Source: Datnioides undecimradiatus
Lineage: Eukaryota; Chordata; Actinopteri; Lobotiformes; Datnioididae
Direction: 5' to 3'
Assembly (NCBI GenBank): GCA_008933995.1
Contig: WARS01000050.1
Span: 5,458,574-5,522,573, forward strand
DNA: 64,000 bases
Both the position numbers and the translations under genes were made by a program. Positions 35,491 to 48,359 of the stretch are shown one piece after another (the first letter of the stretch is position 1; every line of letters starts with the position of its first letter). The notes below the pieces were generated by a model, which worked only from the letters and a program-made list of their open reading frames with translations, had not been told where the DNA came from and did no database searches.

Positions 35491-37420
35491 AGATCTTCAT
35501 GATTTGTGTTTTCTCACAGTATTTACTTTCACTTGTGGCCAAAGTGCTAAGAAATCCTCCTGCAAAATGCCATCATGCTGTGTCAGTAAGCTGCAGAAAG
35601 ACAACTGCGTTTAAGCAAGCTGTGTTTCTGTCTTTTCGCTCAAATGCGTTCAAGAGATCTGCTTTTCACATCAGGAGTTCCGACAGCAAGCAAGAGGAAA
35701 TGTTGAAATGAAGCTGTTTGTCATATCTACTGCGCAGGCTGTGACCCTCCACACAAATCATGCCTCGCCCTCCCATCACTCCATCACCAAGCCATGTCAT
35801 GTATGGATTTGGCAGCAGTGGATGACTTACAGTGGTGGTTGAGCGATCAATGCACATTATGGAGTAAGTTATGCTGTCAGTACAGGGGTTGAAAAGAGTT
35901 GTCATGCAGAAGAGGGTAAAATAAATAATAATGCCTGGAAGATAAAAAGTACATTTCAGACTAGAAATAGCATGTAGAGAAACACACCAGTGTTAAGACT
36001 CGCATGCAGGTACTAGCAAAGTTACAAGGCTACTGTTTGGCCCTGCAGGCACTGTGCTATGCCATGTTCCTCTCTAATTCTGTCATTCCAGATGATTGAG
36101 CGGAGAGTGAAACGCACAGACAGATTATGCCCTGTGTTCGATCGTGAACGGGCAGAAAACCAAGGAATCAGCATGTGTACAGGCTGACTGGCAAGTTCAC
36201 CATCATCCTGGGAATAAAAGTACCTGGCAACAGCACAAAATGAGTGATATCAAAGAAATGCATGAGCACAGAGTGCCTGTCCATGCGATAAGGCTCTGCT
36301 GGAGACAGTGGAAATCTAAAGGACGCTCCTTCTCTTTGCATTTAAATGTATGTAATCTGTCAGACGCTGACACTGTGCTGAGGTTCACGTCTGTCCAACC
36401 TCTTCTGTTTATTGAATTTGTCTAATCTGGAATATGCGGACACAGCACGTAGAGACACATGCACGTAGTGGTAGGGGGTAAGAAACATGGCAAGAGAAAG
36501 CACTGACAGCTAGCTTGGGGGTGATACAGAGAGAATAGGGAGGAGAACTAAAAATTGAAGAGACAAAAATAGGACAATAGAAGACGTACACAACGCTGAG
36601 ATTCTCTTTCCAACATAGAGACGGAAAGAGCTGACTCAAAAATCTATTTTCCAGGCGTTTCTGTGCACAGGGAGGAAAAACCATTTGCATTTCATTTCAA
36701 TAATATCTTGAAAGCTTTTCCCATACTAAGTTATGCCTGGGCACTCATAAATAATTAAATCATTACACTAATGACTTCAAATACTTCAAATAGCATTCAT
36801 CTTTTTTGTACTTGCTTTACGAATAATTGGAATGGAGCACAAATGTTTTTTATATGATTTTTTTTTTTAACTAAAGTCAGTATTTGGGGCAACTGAAATG
36901 AACTTCAAGAGGAGTGTTACTAAGTGTTTGAGTGTTACTCAAACAGCAAAACAGACCTGTTAAAACTGCAAAAGATGCTCATTATTATGGGCAGAGAGCC
37001 AGGAAACAATATGACTTTGCTGCGTGCTTTTCAAATGTCATTTATTCCAGCCTGCAAAGTGCTGTGATGTGAATAGCTAACTAGTATAGATCCAATTTCA
37101 GACATGGTACCGTTCCTTCGCACATCAAACCTCTCTCAACCCTTGTCAAACACACACACGCAGCCACACATACACACACCATCACACTGATATAATACAG
37201 CAGAGCCAGGTTACCTGCCGATTTGCTCCCCAGCGCCTGCAAAGAGCAGGAAATTGGGGGATGGGGGGCATGCATACTAATGTTCAGGTAAATGTTTCCA
37301 TTAAGTGACTGCCAGCACTTGGGCCTTGAACAGCAATCACTTTCTTCCTCTAACAGTAATGACATAGTGAAGATGTCAGCAAGTGATCAGAGGAAACAAA
37401 GAAGACGTAACAGAGAGAGA
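35490..37420. other. Desert segment, no supported gene
   Basis: No coding content was recognised. A small hairpin lies at 36925-36945. Confidence 0.5.
36913..36945. repeat. Hairpin with overlapping direct repeats
   Basis: TGTTTGAGT (36925-36933) and ACTCAAACA (36937-36945) are exact inverted arms around GTT. AGTGTTACT occurs at 36913-36921 and again at 36931-36939. Confidence 0.85.
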
Positions 37421-37428
37421 TCCTCTGG

Positions 37429-37456
37429 TTTTTTTTTTTTTTTCAGCAGCTTTATT
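37429..37456 (-). repeat. Poly(A) tract with AATAAA, minus strand
   Basis: On the minus strand AATAAA (37456-37451) is followed after 7 nt by an A-run of about 15 (37443-37429). This is the look of a retro-inserted transcript 3' end. No source gene was recognised. Confidence 0.4.
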
Positions 37457-37599
37457 GATTGTTCACTGAAAATTTACATTAATCACATAATCAGAGCTAT
37501 GTCGCCACATCTGGCCTCTAATTTCCCTTTCTGTTTTGTTCTCTATCAAAGACAAACAAGTTGTGCGGACTGGATATGAATCACTGCTAAGTGTTGTTG

Positions 37600-38015
37600 G
37601 TTGGTGTCATGTTCATGTTGCTGGTGCTATGACTCTCATGATGGAGATGTCTGTTGGTCTGTTGCTTCACAACAATTGAATGGAGTTAAATTTGGTCCAG
37701 ATGTATATGGTCCCCAGAGGATGAACGTTTCTGACTGTAATGATCTCCTGACTCGGCATGTAGTGCCACCAACGGGTTGTTGTTTTTGTTTTTTGGTTAA
37801 CTGCCTTGACAAAAGCTGGTTGAAAAATGCCAGTCGTGAAAATTGACTAAAACTTTGGTTTATTGCCAACCATCTGCAAATGTAATGAACTGTAGTGCTA
37901 ATTAGCCAATGTGAATATGTTGAACAAACAGTGGACCTGCTAACCATCGCCATGTTAGTGTGCTAGTATTAGCATCTGTGCTGACTGAGCTGCTAGCATA
38001 GCTGGATACGCTACG
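37600..38015 (+). repeat. Fish GCTAACATG-family repeat copy 1
   Basis: 'TGTCTGTTGGTCTGT', 'GGTCCCCAGAGGATGAACG', 'CTTTGGTTTATTGCCAACCATCTGCAAATG' (in pieces), 'TAGTGCTAATTAGC' and 'GAGCTGCTAGCATAGC' follow the order of a very common percomorph interspersed repeat. Non-coding and diverged. Confidence 0.65.
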
Positions 38016-38159
38016 TCTTGTTTAAACATCTGAAAAAGCTTGCTTTGTCATGGTATATTTCTCTGAAAGGGGACAACATCAGTTTTTTTTTCTCCACTCA
38101 TTCTCACTATCTCCCCCTCCTACTTTACCGTTTCTTTTGCCTCTGTCAGAGTAGGCAGA

Positions 38160-38620
38160 GGTTTGGATATAGTACTGACTTGCCGCAGGGCACTAACCGC
38201 ACACGCTGACCTCTGCTACCCACGCTCCACAGATTGCTGTGCCAAACCCTTGCTACCCCACACAGAGACACCCCTCAAGGGGGAGCGAGGGGCTAGCTCT
38301 CTGGCACTCTTCGCCTGGCAAGCCAAAGCTGGCACAGAGGGAGAGGGGAGGGTTGGAAGCCTGGACAGACCTGGACCCACCATTTTGCCCATCTGCTGTT
38401 TCAAAGCCCATAATAGCAGACTAGCATATAAATGTGCGTCCTCTGTGGTTTGCATTCACCTGCTCGCCGTTTACAAAAAGTCCCAGCTAATGAAATGGGG
38501 GACTAGACTGTAGGAACAAATGGCAGTTTTGTATATAGGGAAACAACAGGAGCCTTTATTAAACAGCTGATAATGACTGATTAGTGTCTCTGATTAGTCA
38601 TTGCCAGTCACCTCGTGACA
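38160..38620. other. Candidate conserved non-coding block
   Basis: Long, complex, GC-balanced, non-repetitive stretch that ends in a near-palindrome of TGACT/AGTCA motifs (38572-38602). Frames are open but unlike any family. Confidence 0.3.
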
Positions 38621-38629
38621 GCAACTGAA

Positions 38630-39280
38630 ACTTCCCAAATAAATACAAAAAATGTATTGTGCACACATTGGCTAATTTATTCCACATCTGATGTATGAGG
38701 GTTTAAATAAAGAAACCGGATTCACGACAAGGGTCTGTGGAGGTATCTGACAGTGTGAGAAATAGTCTGATTTGCACGTCTAATGCAGTTGACTGTAAAT
38801 CATTACAGGAGGGTTATTTGGCTGTGTAATGTAACATTTAGGGAGAGGAGGTTTTAATCAGATTTGGCAACCTAAACTTCAATTTACTTCTGTCATTTAA
38901 AACGTGAATTTTTGATTTATTACTAATTATTGTCTTATAAAAAGAAATCTCCCAAAGAAACCAAAATAGCATATCAGTTTGTGTACATATTAACAAAAAA
39001 AACTGTCTGGAGAGTTCAGCACAATAGAGATGAAGAAATTACACACTTATATAGAAAAAAATTCAAATTGAAAACACATGTCCAGCATAAAAACATCTCC
39101 AGAAGTGGTTCTGTATTTGCAGTGAATTTCTGAATTTGGTTGCGTTTTCTAATGCAGTTTTATGGGTTTTAGATTGCCTAAGATGTTTTCCCCAGTCGCT
39201 TGTTCTTTGCTTATTTGCTTGCGGTTAGATTGCATTTGTTCATATTAAGGGGCACTTAACAAGTACAGTATAATATGTCA
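38630..39280. other. Desert segment, no supported gene
   Basis: AT-rich; nothing recognised. Confidence 0.5.
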
Positions 39281-39289
39281 GCTAGGGAG

Positions 39290-39435
39290 CGTTAAATGTA
39301 TTAGAGGGTAGATTTTCTTTAACTTTAGGTACAGCCAGGTTAGCCATATTTACCGTATGCTAAGCTAATCACCTTCTGGCCCTAGCTTCATACTTAAGGG
39401 GCATCAGAGTGATATTGAACCATTTCTTAGATTCA
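39290..39435 (+). repeat. Common fish repeat fragment (ATGCTAAGCTAA..CTAGCTTCATA type)
   Basis: 'ACAGCCAGGTTAGCC', 'TATGCTAAGCTAATC', 'CTGGCCCTAGCTTCATACTTAA' and 'AGAGTGATATTGAACC' follow in order a frequent percomorph repeat. Decayed. Confidence 0.55.
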
Positions 39436-39769
39436 TGTAACCCAGATGATTCTCACATAATGGCGATGTGACCTTAACGACCAACATGCCTCAGAGTGCG
39501 AATGAACTGATGAATTCTCTGGGGTTAAACTGGTAAAACATCACCAAGACTAAAACTTAAAGTCTATGTGCTATAGGCTCCCACCTGTAGATATCCTCTG
39601 ACCTGGATGAATGACAATCTTGATACAGATAAGAGAAGTCTTTAGCTAATTTCCCACAGCCCAAAATCCATTTACATGATAATTAATACATGTGGTCAGC
39701 ATTAACATTGGAGTTATTCAAACAATGCTAAACCATGCATAAAATCTATATCTGCTACCTTGTGTTTTT

Positions 39770-40200
39770 GACTGAAGTCATGTCTCGGCGACAAAGGCAA
39801 TGTGTGTGCAAAGCCCTTGGACGCCCACCTGTGAGTCCCGAGGTGTGTCGTGGCACTTCGGCAAAATAATGGACTGGGCAGAGGGGAAAATAAAACAAAG
39901 TAGAATTTGCATTACATGAGTTGTACATTAAATATTCATACGGAGAAGTTTTATGGACCCCGAGCGTAGCTGCTTGAAAGGGATTTGTTGGAGGGTGAGA
40001 TGAGGGGAAGGGAACATGCACCAGCTTCCCTCCCATGTAATGCATTTTCATAAAAATCTATTATGGCGTCTTATTATCTTCCAAAGGTACATTTGATGCA
40101 TAAATGAGCATTTAAAGTATGAAGTGCCAGGGTTCAATTGCCCTTGTCCCATTGGTGATGGCGGGGAATTACTCGCCATCACTGTATAAGCTCAGCTACT
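39770..40200. other. Candidate conserved non-coding block with hairpin
   Basis: Complex, CpG-retaining DNA with TAAATATTCAT and ATAAATGAGCATTTA cores. It ends in a perfect 9-bp-stem hairpin at 40155-40182 (GTGATGGCG ... CGCCATCAC, loop GGGAATTACT). One of the best enhancer-like blocks in the window by eye. Confidence 0.32.
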
Positions 40201-41299
40201 CCCATACACACTCACACAAAGACATTTACATGCTGGTCACTGAAGTAAAGGCTGACACTGGAATAAAACGCTTCATGTTTGAGAACGTTTAAATGTAACA
40301 ATGACTCAATGGACTTTCAAATAGCTGTTAACCTGCTGGCATACCATAAAATGCTTTTGCAGAGAATGTCTCTGGTGCTTTTAAATGCAGCCAGTGGGAA
40401 CATCACAGCGCACTGTAAAAGTGTGAGATACTTGCTGAATCATTAGACCATCTACATTACTTTAATTGAGGTATTGTAATACCACCATTGTGAGGATCTT
40501 GTGTCTGCAGTTCCGATTACAATCAATTAGACAGCAAAATTCAGCGCGGTTTCTAACATTACATCCCCTAACTTACAGTTTAGGGCACTGTTTTCAGTAT
40601 CGACTGTGTGAGGAACCTTTGTGAAGAAGTCACACAAAAGTGAAGAAGTGCATATACAGAACCGCCTCAAGCGAAAAAAAGGATTTTGAGGATAGCAAAA
40701 AGAAGGCTTTAGGGCTGATCTCCATTATAAATAAGCTATATACAGTATGTATAATATAGACAACAGTGGTAAACATTAGAAGCCTGCAGTTCAGAATCTG
40801 TCATCCTGTGCTGATGCTTTGCTCTGAGAAGCGATACCGTTTTCACATTAACTCTCACATTTATTGTATTGCTTAATAGGAAATGTGTCCTGACTGTCAG
40901 TGTAACTTGCTTTTATTTCTTCCCTTTAGTTCTTGGTAGAGGTACACTGGCGATGTTACAGCTCATATTTAGGGAGTAAATTGCTCATGTTATAGGAAAC
41001 ATAAAGTAATACAACTTAACAAAAAAGGAAACGAGCAGGACATTTGAGAGCAGAAGCTAGAAAAAAAAAAAAGAGCACCAACAATGTTACCGTAAAGGCC
41101 AGAAGTCTCTGAGCTTTGACAGTCCACTATATGTTGTCTTTTTTTTTTTTTTTTTTGCAGAATTGACACCCATGAGCAAGAAGGCGCTTAGTACTGCAGT
41201 CTTTTATCGTAAAAACCCTTTAATTCACCCGATATTTCCTCCTATAATGATTATCTTGGCTCCAAAAGCCCCACTAAGTTTTTTGTGTGTTTAAACGTG

Positions 41300-41890
41300 T
41301 GTGTTTGTGTGTGTTATGCATTGCCCTTCAGTAGCAGGTGTGTTTTAACAAGCTAATCAAACTGTGTCCACCTGTTTTTAATTCGAGTGAGACGTTTTTG
41401 AAAGACCTGTGGGCAGCTGGGAAAGGCCGAGGATTACACTCAGCGACTGTAGAACACATGGCAACGGCACGGCGGGCGCACACCACCTCGCACGCACAGA
41501 TGTGCACAAGTGCAGACCCGCACACACCTTTATGTTTGTTCTGCATTACATTGCAATCCAGTGAGTTCAGGGGGACTGTAATGAGCTGAGCTGGTGCTTT
41601 GGGAATGCTTATTACTTGTCTGTCAATAACTGACTGTCCATCCAAGTATTTTGATCCAAAATATGAACTGAATTGAGAAAGCTGATTGAAAAAGGCGAAT
41701 ATGATCAAATGTCTTTATTATAAAGCAGAATTTTTTAGTTTGCTCGAGGGAGAATGGCCTGGCAGTTGCATTAAAATACATTTGGTGAATCATTTTTTAT
41801 ATTTCAGTCTTCATCGTGACCTTGTCATTCAGTATGTGCTGTCAGATGTATTAGTCATCGTAATTGTGTTGGCCGTAAGTCTGTGCATTT
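41300..41890. other. Candidate conserved non-coding block
   Basis: Long non-repetitive stretch with TGATTGA, TAATGAGCTGAGC and TTATTATAAAG motifs and some CpG. No coding family seen. Confidence 0.27.
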
Positions 41891-42109
41891 GAATTTTAGC
41901 CATGTGCATTTGAAAAGAAAATACAGCCACTAACAGCTGGCATTGAAAAGCAATACAAGTTTTTAATGATCTCTATTTTCATTTTATTACTTTTTTAAAT
42001 AATTCTAAAGCTCATTTAAAAAAAGCTTGCTCAAAATGTTCCTCTGGCCACATTAATCTTGTATGTGTAATTGTACATGTGTTGTACATGCATGCATTTG
42101 ATTGTTTGC

Positions 42110-42420
42110 ACATGATTATGTGCGCACGGGAGAAACCACAGGCCTGGCCAGCGCTTAATTCTATGCTTCTGCTGTGCCAGGCCATCGCTTCCTCTTGTCT
42201 TCGGTATTGATTCGTTCATTTCTTTTGCATTTGTTCCTCCATTCCTCCTGCACTCCTCCTTGCCCAACCCATTCTTATTATTTTAATGATGACAGACTTA
42301 TGCATTGGCCGGGTGCATGTAGAGTAATTATGGGGAAATGAACCTGCGGGATGCACGGGCCATTGACCAGCATATTGACTTTGACTGCCACCACAAGCAA
42401 TTAAACTTAAGCTGCTCTGC
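42110..42420. other. Candidate conserved non-coding block
   Basis: Complex DNA with GAGTAATTATGGGG and GCAATTAAACTTAAGC cores, CpG retained, no repeat match. Confidence 0.28.
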
Positions 42421-42589
42421 ATCTATAGAAGCCCCCACCTTCTTTATTACCAATCCCCAACACACACACAACCACATTCAAACTGGATGCAAGGTCGCCA
42501 GAGATCAGTTAGTCAGCATTTTTCCAAAGCATCAAATAAACCATATTGTGCTTTCTAAGAATCAAAACAAAGCATCTATTGCATGAATA

Positions 42590-42850
42590 AGTGCGAGCCT
42601 TCTCCCTTCGTCTCTCTCAACACCTCGAATGAACGCATAATCCTTTAATGCGCATGAGACAGCACCAAGGCTGACATCATCTTGACCCTCCCCCCGGTGT
42701 GGACTTCTTAGTCCGAGAACTTTACAACTGTTTTGACATGCCTTTATCAAACACTTCTGCCCTATGGCCGGCAGCGAGGCACCGACAACAGGGATATAAT
42801 CCATCTGTCGAGCCATCTTTGAGTCACAGAGTGCTCATCCAGTGGGATGG
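42590..42850. other. Candidate conserved non-coding block
   Basis: CpG-retaining complex stretch with CATAATCCTTTAATGCGC and GGATATAATCC motifs; no repeat or coding signature. Confidence 0.28.
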
Positions 42851-43139
42851 GTGTGGAGTGCTGTGAGTCTGCAGCTATGGTTGTTCTCTTGAATCAGTTT
42901 TAGGCAGAGTGTTAGGGAGAAGTTAGTTGACCCAAAGCTGGAGGGATTTAAAGTTGGGAAAAAAAAGGGATTAAATAAGGGTCACACAACACATAAAAAT
43001 AGGGTGCACAGTAGAATCATATAGGGCGCTTCAGCTCATACTCTCAGATGGGATAACTTTTAATCATCGCAATCAAGAGATCTTCATCCACTGTATATCT
43101 CCTTCAAAAATAATTTTTCAGTGAATAGTTATGACTCAG

Positions 43140-43410
43140 CTTCCCTTCATGAGGTCCAACCCAGATAGCATCCACATCCAGACCTAATCTAAGCTGCTTT
43201 GGCACTCGCGGTTGGCAAGTGTTATGTGGGATAGACATGAGCCAAATGTCATGATAAGGGCCTGACTGCGGGTTAAGGCATGTATTTTAAAGGCCAGACA
43301 TGGGCCAAATGTCATCAACCAGGCCTGACTTCTGTGTGTCAGCCGTGGCCCAAATGTTGGGAGTCAGACTTGAGTTGGGCCAGACGTGGACCAAATGTTG
43401 TGAACCGCTT
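43140..43410 (+). repeat. Degenerate tandem repeat (GGCC-AGAC-TGG-CCAAATGT unit)
   Basis: A unit of roughly 55-65 bp with the core 'GGCCAGACATGGGCCAAATGTCAT' recurs about four times (near 43235, 43290, 43340, 43380). It follows 'GAGGTCCAACCCAGATAGCATCC'. This resembles the tandem core of a fish DNA-transposon-derived repeat. Confidence 0.5.
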
Positions 43411-43419
43411 ACGGTGCAA

Positions 43420-45230
43420 TTGTAAAATGAATGATTATCCATCTCTTTAGCCAATAATGTTAAACTAACACCATCAGTTAGTCACTAACGTTGTTTTTTA
43501 ATGCTTGGCATGTGAAAACAGCTGCTAGCACAGGTAGTCTTGTAAATGTAGATGATAAACAGACATGCTATATGTGCCACTGTGAAGAACAGATCAATTA
43601 AAAAAACACAATTAATACAAATCTCGATGACTTTAATCCAGGTATCTGTAGATTATAAGAGATAACTGTATGTTTGAATCCAGGCGGGTGCTGAGAAACT
43701 TCAGGTGTCGCCAGATGGATGTAAGTCACATGACCTTCTCTCCACCACAGAGAACCAGGAAGGAGGACAGAACACAGAAGAGACAGCACAGTATTCATAC
43801 AGGAGAGACAACCAAACACAAAGAGGGAAAGAAATTGATTAATGCAGAGGTGGAGCTACGGGTTAGTTATAGAAAGCGCTGGTGCACACATTGTCATGGC
43901 AAAGCACCCCTTGCACTAAGTCTGCACAGCTAACCTGACTGCACAGCTCCGATTGTCCATCTCTCATTCTCTTATTTGCCTTATTTGTCTTATTATATGT
44001 CTTTTTATGAATGACTTTCTGATCTGTCACTACAGACAAATGATGAGCCAAATCCTGTGTGATATGTGTAAACAAAAAAACAAATGCATTCCATGTATTA
44101 AATAATGAAAGAATTACATTTAGTATTACATTCAGTAGCATATAGTTAGCATGCCCACCAGCTGTTAGAGGAGAAATTGCAAGAATGCAAAGTGTGTCGA
44201 TAAACTGTTATTATATTCTAGTTGTTAGACTAGAGCTGTTGAGCTGTTAGACTAAAAAAATAGCATGTTAGTGTCAACACAGATGCATTCACATTCCCAT
44301 CAATCAAATCTGTCTTTTCGGTTTCTAATTGGCACTCAAGAAAATGCTCATCTGCCACTGAGCATCACTTCTCTCACTGAATGAATGAATGGCGGCAACA
44401 TTGTTTGTATTTTAGTGGACACCCGCGTGGTTCATTCATGTCCCAAGTGACAGAATGGTAAAATCTCCCCGCTGTGTTCGCATGAAAGATGTAAAATACA
44501 GGAAAATCTGGCCCATAGCATCACTTCTGTGCTTGCAATTATCAGATGACAGATGACAGGATGCTTTACAAAACTAACAGTTCAAAATCAAAGCTCCTGT
44601 TCATGTTTGCTTTTTTCTTTTCATCAGCCCAAATTGGCATCAGAACATGATGTTTTTGTAATATCTGCATGTTCTGTGTTCTCACCATGTCTTTTTGTGT
44701 GTTTCAGTGTGCACATTTCTATGTTGGTACACGTTTCTGCAAACAGTAACATTACACACAGTCTCACTGGGGCTATATGTGAGTGCAGAGTTGCATATTT
44801 TCAGAAGAATGCCCTCCAGCCGTTTCTTTCCCCCCTCTCCTTCTGAGAGTAATTCCAGCAGTGGATTAGTGTTGGGTTGACTGTCAAACAAACAGGCCGA
44901 GCACTCGACTGGCGCTGTGGCTGTAACAGACCTCCTTAGTGTCCTTAGGACTGTGAGCACATATTGACTGAGCACCTGCAGGCTTAGGCTTTACCCGGTT
45001 GTTACCTGACACTGTGTCGGAGGGGAGAGGATTTTAGACTGTTGCTGCACCCACAGGTGAGGTGTTTTGTCAGAGCTGCCACTCAACAAGAATTGAATTT
45101 GTTTCCCTATATTTCAGGTCTATAGAACACTGTTAATGTCCAGTTCAGAGAGCCATCGTTTTGATTGGACCGAAGCCCCGTAGATATGTAACATGTAGCT
45201 TCTGCAATTACTATTCAGCATCTTACCTGG
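43420..45230. other. Desert segment, no supported gene
   Basis: No gene recognised. The part at 43660-43880 is purine-rich with an open + frame but no known family. Confidence 0.5.
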
Positions 45231-45339
45231 GTAACTGACACTTATGAGCAGCCATAGGCAGCAACTATGGCTGTCTGCAGTGCAGCACCTAATGCCTTAT
45301 GACAGAAGGCTGTCAACAGTCAGCACTGTTGAACTGAAC

Positions 45340-45835
45340 AAGGAGCACAAGTCTCCAACAAATTCAAAACATTCAAAACATCAGCATGCTAACACCAATA
45401 CACTGACAATGCTAACATTTGGCAATTAGCAATAAACACAAAGAACTGGTAAGGCTGATGGTAATGTCATTCATTTTGCAGGTTTTTGATCAACAAGTTA
45501 AGTTGTACATGCAGGATGTGATGGTTGGTCATATTTGTCCCGCCCCCTCCTTTATTATGATTGGACGGCTAAGTTAAACGTGACAAGATCAAGGATAGTG
45601 TTTTTACTAAAACCTTGGCATATTTTAACCACAAGTGAAAGAAAAAAATGCCCCATAGGCTCCCATTGCAAACAGTTTTTAAAAATGCATGTTGGCCTTT
45701 GGTTGACACCGCTAACTTCATGGCAATCCAATCCATTGATTTTGAAATGCTTCACTCTGGACCGAAGTGGTTGACTGATGGACTGACAGACAGACCAACG
45801 CTGTCATCCACAGAGCAATGCCTCTAGCACGGTTA
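45340..45835 (-). repeat. Fish GCTAACATG-family repeat copy 2
   Basis: Opposite orientation to copy 1: 'ACAATGCTAACATTTGGCAATTAGCAATAAACACAAAG', 'AAGGCTGATGGTAATGTCATT', 'TTCATGGCAATCCAATCCATTG', 'CTGGACCGAAGTGG' and 'GACTGACAGACAGACC' (each in pieces), ending near 'CCTCTAGCACGG'. Confidence 0.7.
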
Positions 45836-45839
45836 AAAC

Positions 45840-48350
45840 ATCATCTCAAACACTGTCTTTGAATCCAAGTAAAGGCACACATAGTTTTACTAAAATAGTT
45901 CCCAGTAGCTTGTATTGCAAAGGAAAATTAGCAGGCTAGCTCACGGTCTTCTGGTTTAACTTAGGTCTTCTGCTCACTTTAAAACTTCAGTCCATATGCA
46001 AGCACAACCTGCTTTAAAGTGTGTTCTGCTCAGAGAATCAAAACATATAAACAGTGGGCTCACAAACCAAACCACACTCAACGGCTTTTAACTGTATTTT
46101 ATGTTTTTTAACAGTGGATGGGGTTTAATCACTTGTTATGGAGATGGACAAGTTGTCATTAAGTGAGGACCCGAGGATGGGACTGTGCTGACAGGATGAC
46201 ATTTTTATTTGTGGAGTGATTTTGCTTTTACCAGGAGCAGCAAGCCCAAAGACAGCCTGACTCAGTTGAGTTTGCTTTGCGATACAGGCCCCCAGAAATC
46301 CCTGTTAGCTCTTGTTGATGACTGATGGAGCTCATGTCTTTCAGATTGCTGCAAGCCTTGCTGCCTTTTAACCAGAGCTACTAAATAAAGAATGTCCTGA
46401 CAGTGGAAAAATACCAGAAAAGTGACAGCTTAGTCCAACATATGTGACAAATGTTAGACAGAAAAATTGCCTGATTCACCAATGACAAACATTCACACTG
46501 GCAAATCTGATGTAATTTACTCAGTTGTAACAGACATAAATACAGTACCTTAAGCTGATGAAGTGCTGTAACTGTTGCCGTTTGGCATTTTACTGGGTCT
46601 TTCTCTCTGGTTGCAGCCTATAGAGCCAAATATTATATCTATTTCTAGGACTAAGGTAGCATGTCAGAGAATAATCGCATTTGAAGAGTAATTAAAGTTG
46701 AGGCCTGGGCTAAAAGCACTTTTAATTGATTACCCTGGATTCTCTCTGAAATAGGTTAAATACTCTCCTAAAATGAGTTCCATTAGTCTCTCGCTCACTA
46801 TTTATATTCTCTTGCTCCTCTCTTATTATCCAGCCAAGATGGTTGTGATTAAATTGCCCTATACTGTACCTCCCTCGCCTCTGCATCTCTCCTCTTCTTT
46901 TAGCTCATTCCCTTGCTCTCTTTCTCTCCCCCATTGATCAGACACCCGGTGTAGTTTGCAACATCACCTCTCTCTCTTTCTCCCCTCTCTTTCATGTGCT
47001 TCTCTAATGATAATATGCTGGCTGTAATGTATTGGTTGGCTGCATCTATGTCTGCAGCGCACAGGGCCCAGTAACTTGGACCTTCACCACTCCGTGCTCA
47101 CCATGGTAACGGCTAATCTGTTTATTGACTCCATTTTCCCAAAAGGCCTCAGAGGTATTGGACTTCTTTTTCTAACTTTTTTTTGGAAATGGATCATGTT
47201 TTGTCACAGCACCCCTCTACACCCTGGCCTAACTTCAAGTAAGTCCAACAATCCAATAAAAGCCAATACAGTGAATGTCAACTGACCCTATAGGCATCCG
47301 TTTCCAATTTGCTATTGGCAGCACTTTTGGGAGAAATTTCTTGCAAGGTTTTTTTTTCCCTCCCATACCTGGCACTGTTACCAGTGTGAAATTCCCATTC
47401 ATCATAATAACCAGTGTTGAGTGTCCATTTATCAAGCCCCGAATGCCAGTGCTTTCCTGTGGCAAGTTGAGCCAAGGGGATTTACCTTCTAATGACTGTT
47501 ATAAAGCCTTGTACTTATAAGACAAATTAGACGACAAAGAGAGGGGGGCAAACTAGATGGCCAACAGCCTCCGCTTCCCCTGTGGGAATTTCATAAGCCT
47601 TAAACAGTATTCCTAACAAGCAAGGTGCTGCTTTTCGGCAGTTGATTGCAATTCACACCTAGCGGCAGACAACTTTAAAGAGGACAAGCCTGCGAGAAAA
47701 GTTCACAAATCAGCAGGTTTCATATCTATAACTCCATTTATTGTATCTCAAATTGGTTTCGCTTCTCAAAAAGTCTTCATAGATCTTTGGTTGATACTCT
47801 AAGTTCATCATCTGTATTCACTGTATGACTTGCCATCTCTCTGTCTGTCTCCCTCATTCTTTCTCACTTCAGACCTTGTGACTGGAGTAATATATTAATG
47901 CGATGAGTCTCTGGTGAGGCACCTTCACCAGAAGACTAATCTGTAATGCATGCCTGTTTGAGCTTTATGCAAGCCAACATGAATTTGCCCAAAATGTGAT
48001 TAATACAACCTCTGTATCCCACAAGGTACCGCTTTGATGAATTAACAAATCGGGTGTGAATGTCTCCCATTTAATCAAACTGAGAGATGAAATGCTGGAC
48101 TGGTGGGGCAGGCTGAGTGAGTGTATCCACAGTAATCTTTTTCCATCCATATCCCAGCTAAGATGAGAAACAAGCAATGAAGCACCCACTTTGCCTTGAT
48201 AGAAATCCAAATGGTGAAGGTCTGGAGAGGATCTGAAGGAACTGGAAATAGTTCAGGCATTTCCCCTTGGCAGTTGTAATCTGTTTCCTGTCAAACTGAA
48301 GTCTATGCCTTGTTTGTGCCAACCGGAACTGTGTAATTTGTAATCAGTCT
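45840..48350. other. Desert segment, no supported gene
   Basis: No gene recognised. A candidate conserved block lies at about 46640-46760 (TAATCGCATTTGAAGAGTAATTAAAG-like, TTAATTGATTACCC). CT-rich DNA lies at 46870-47000. Confidence 0.5.
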
Positions 48351-48359
48351 GCACCTTTA

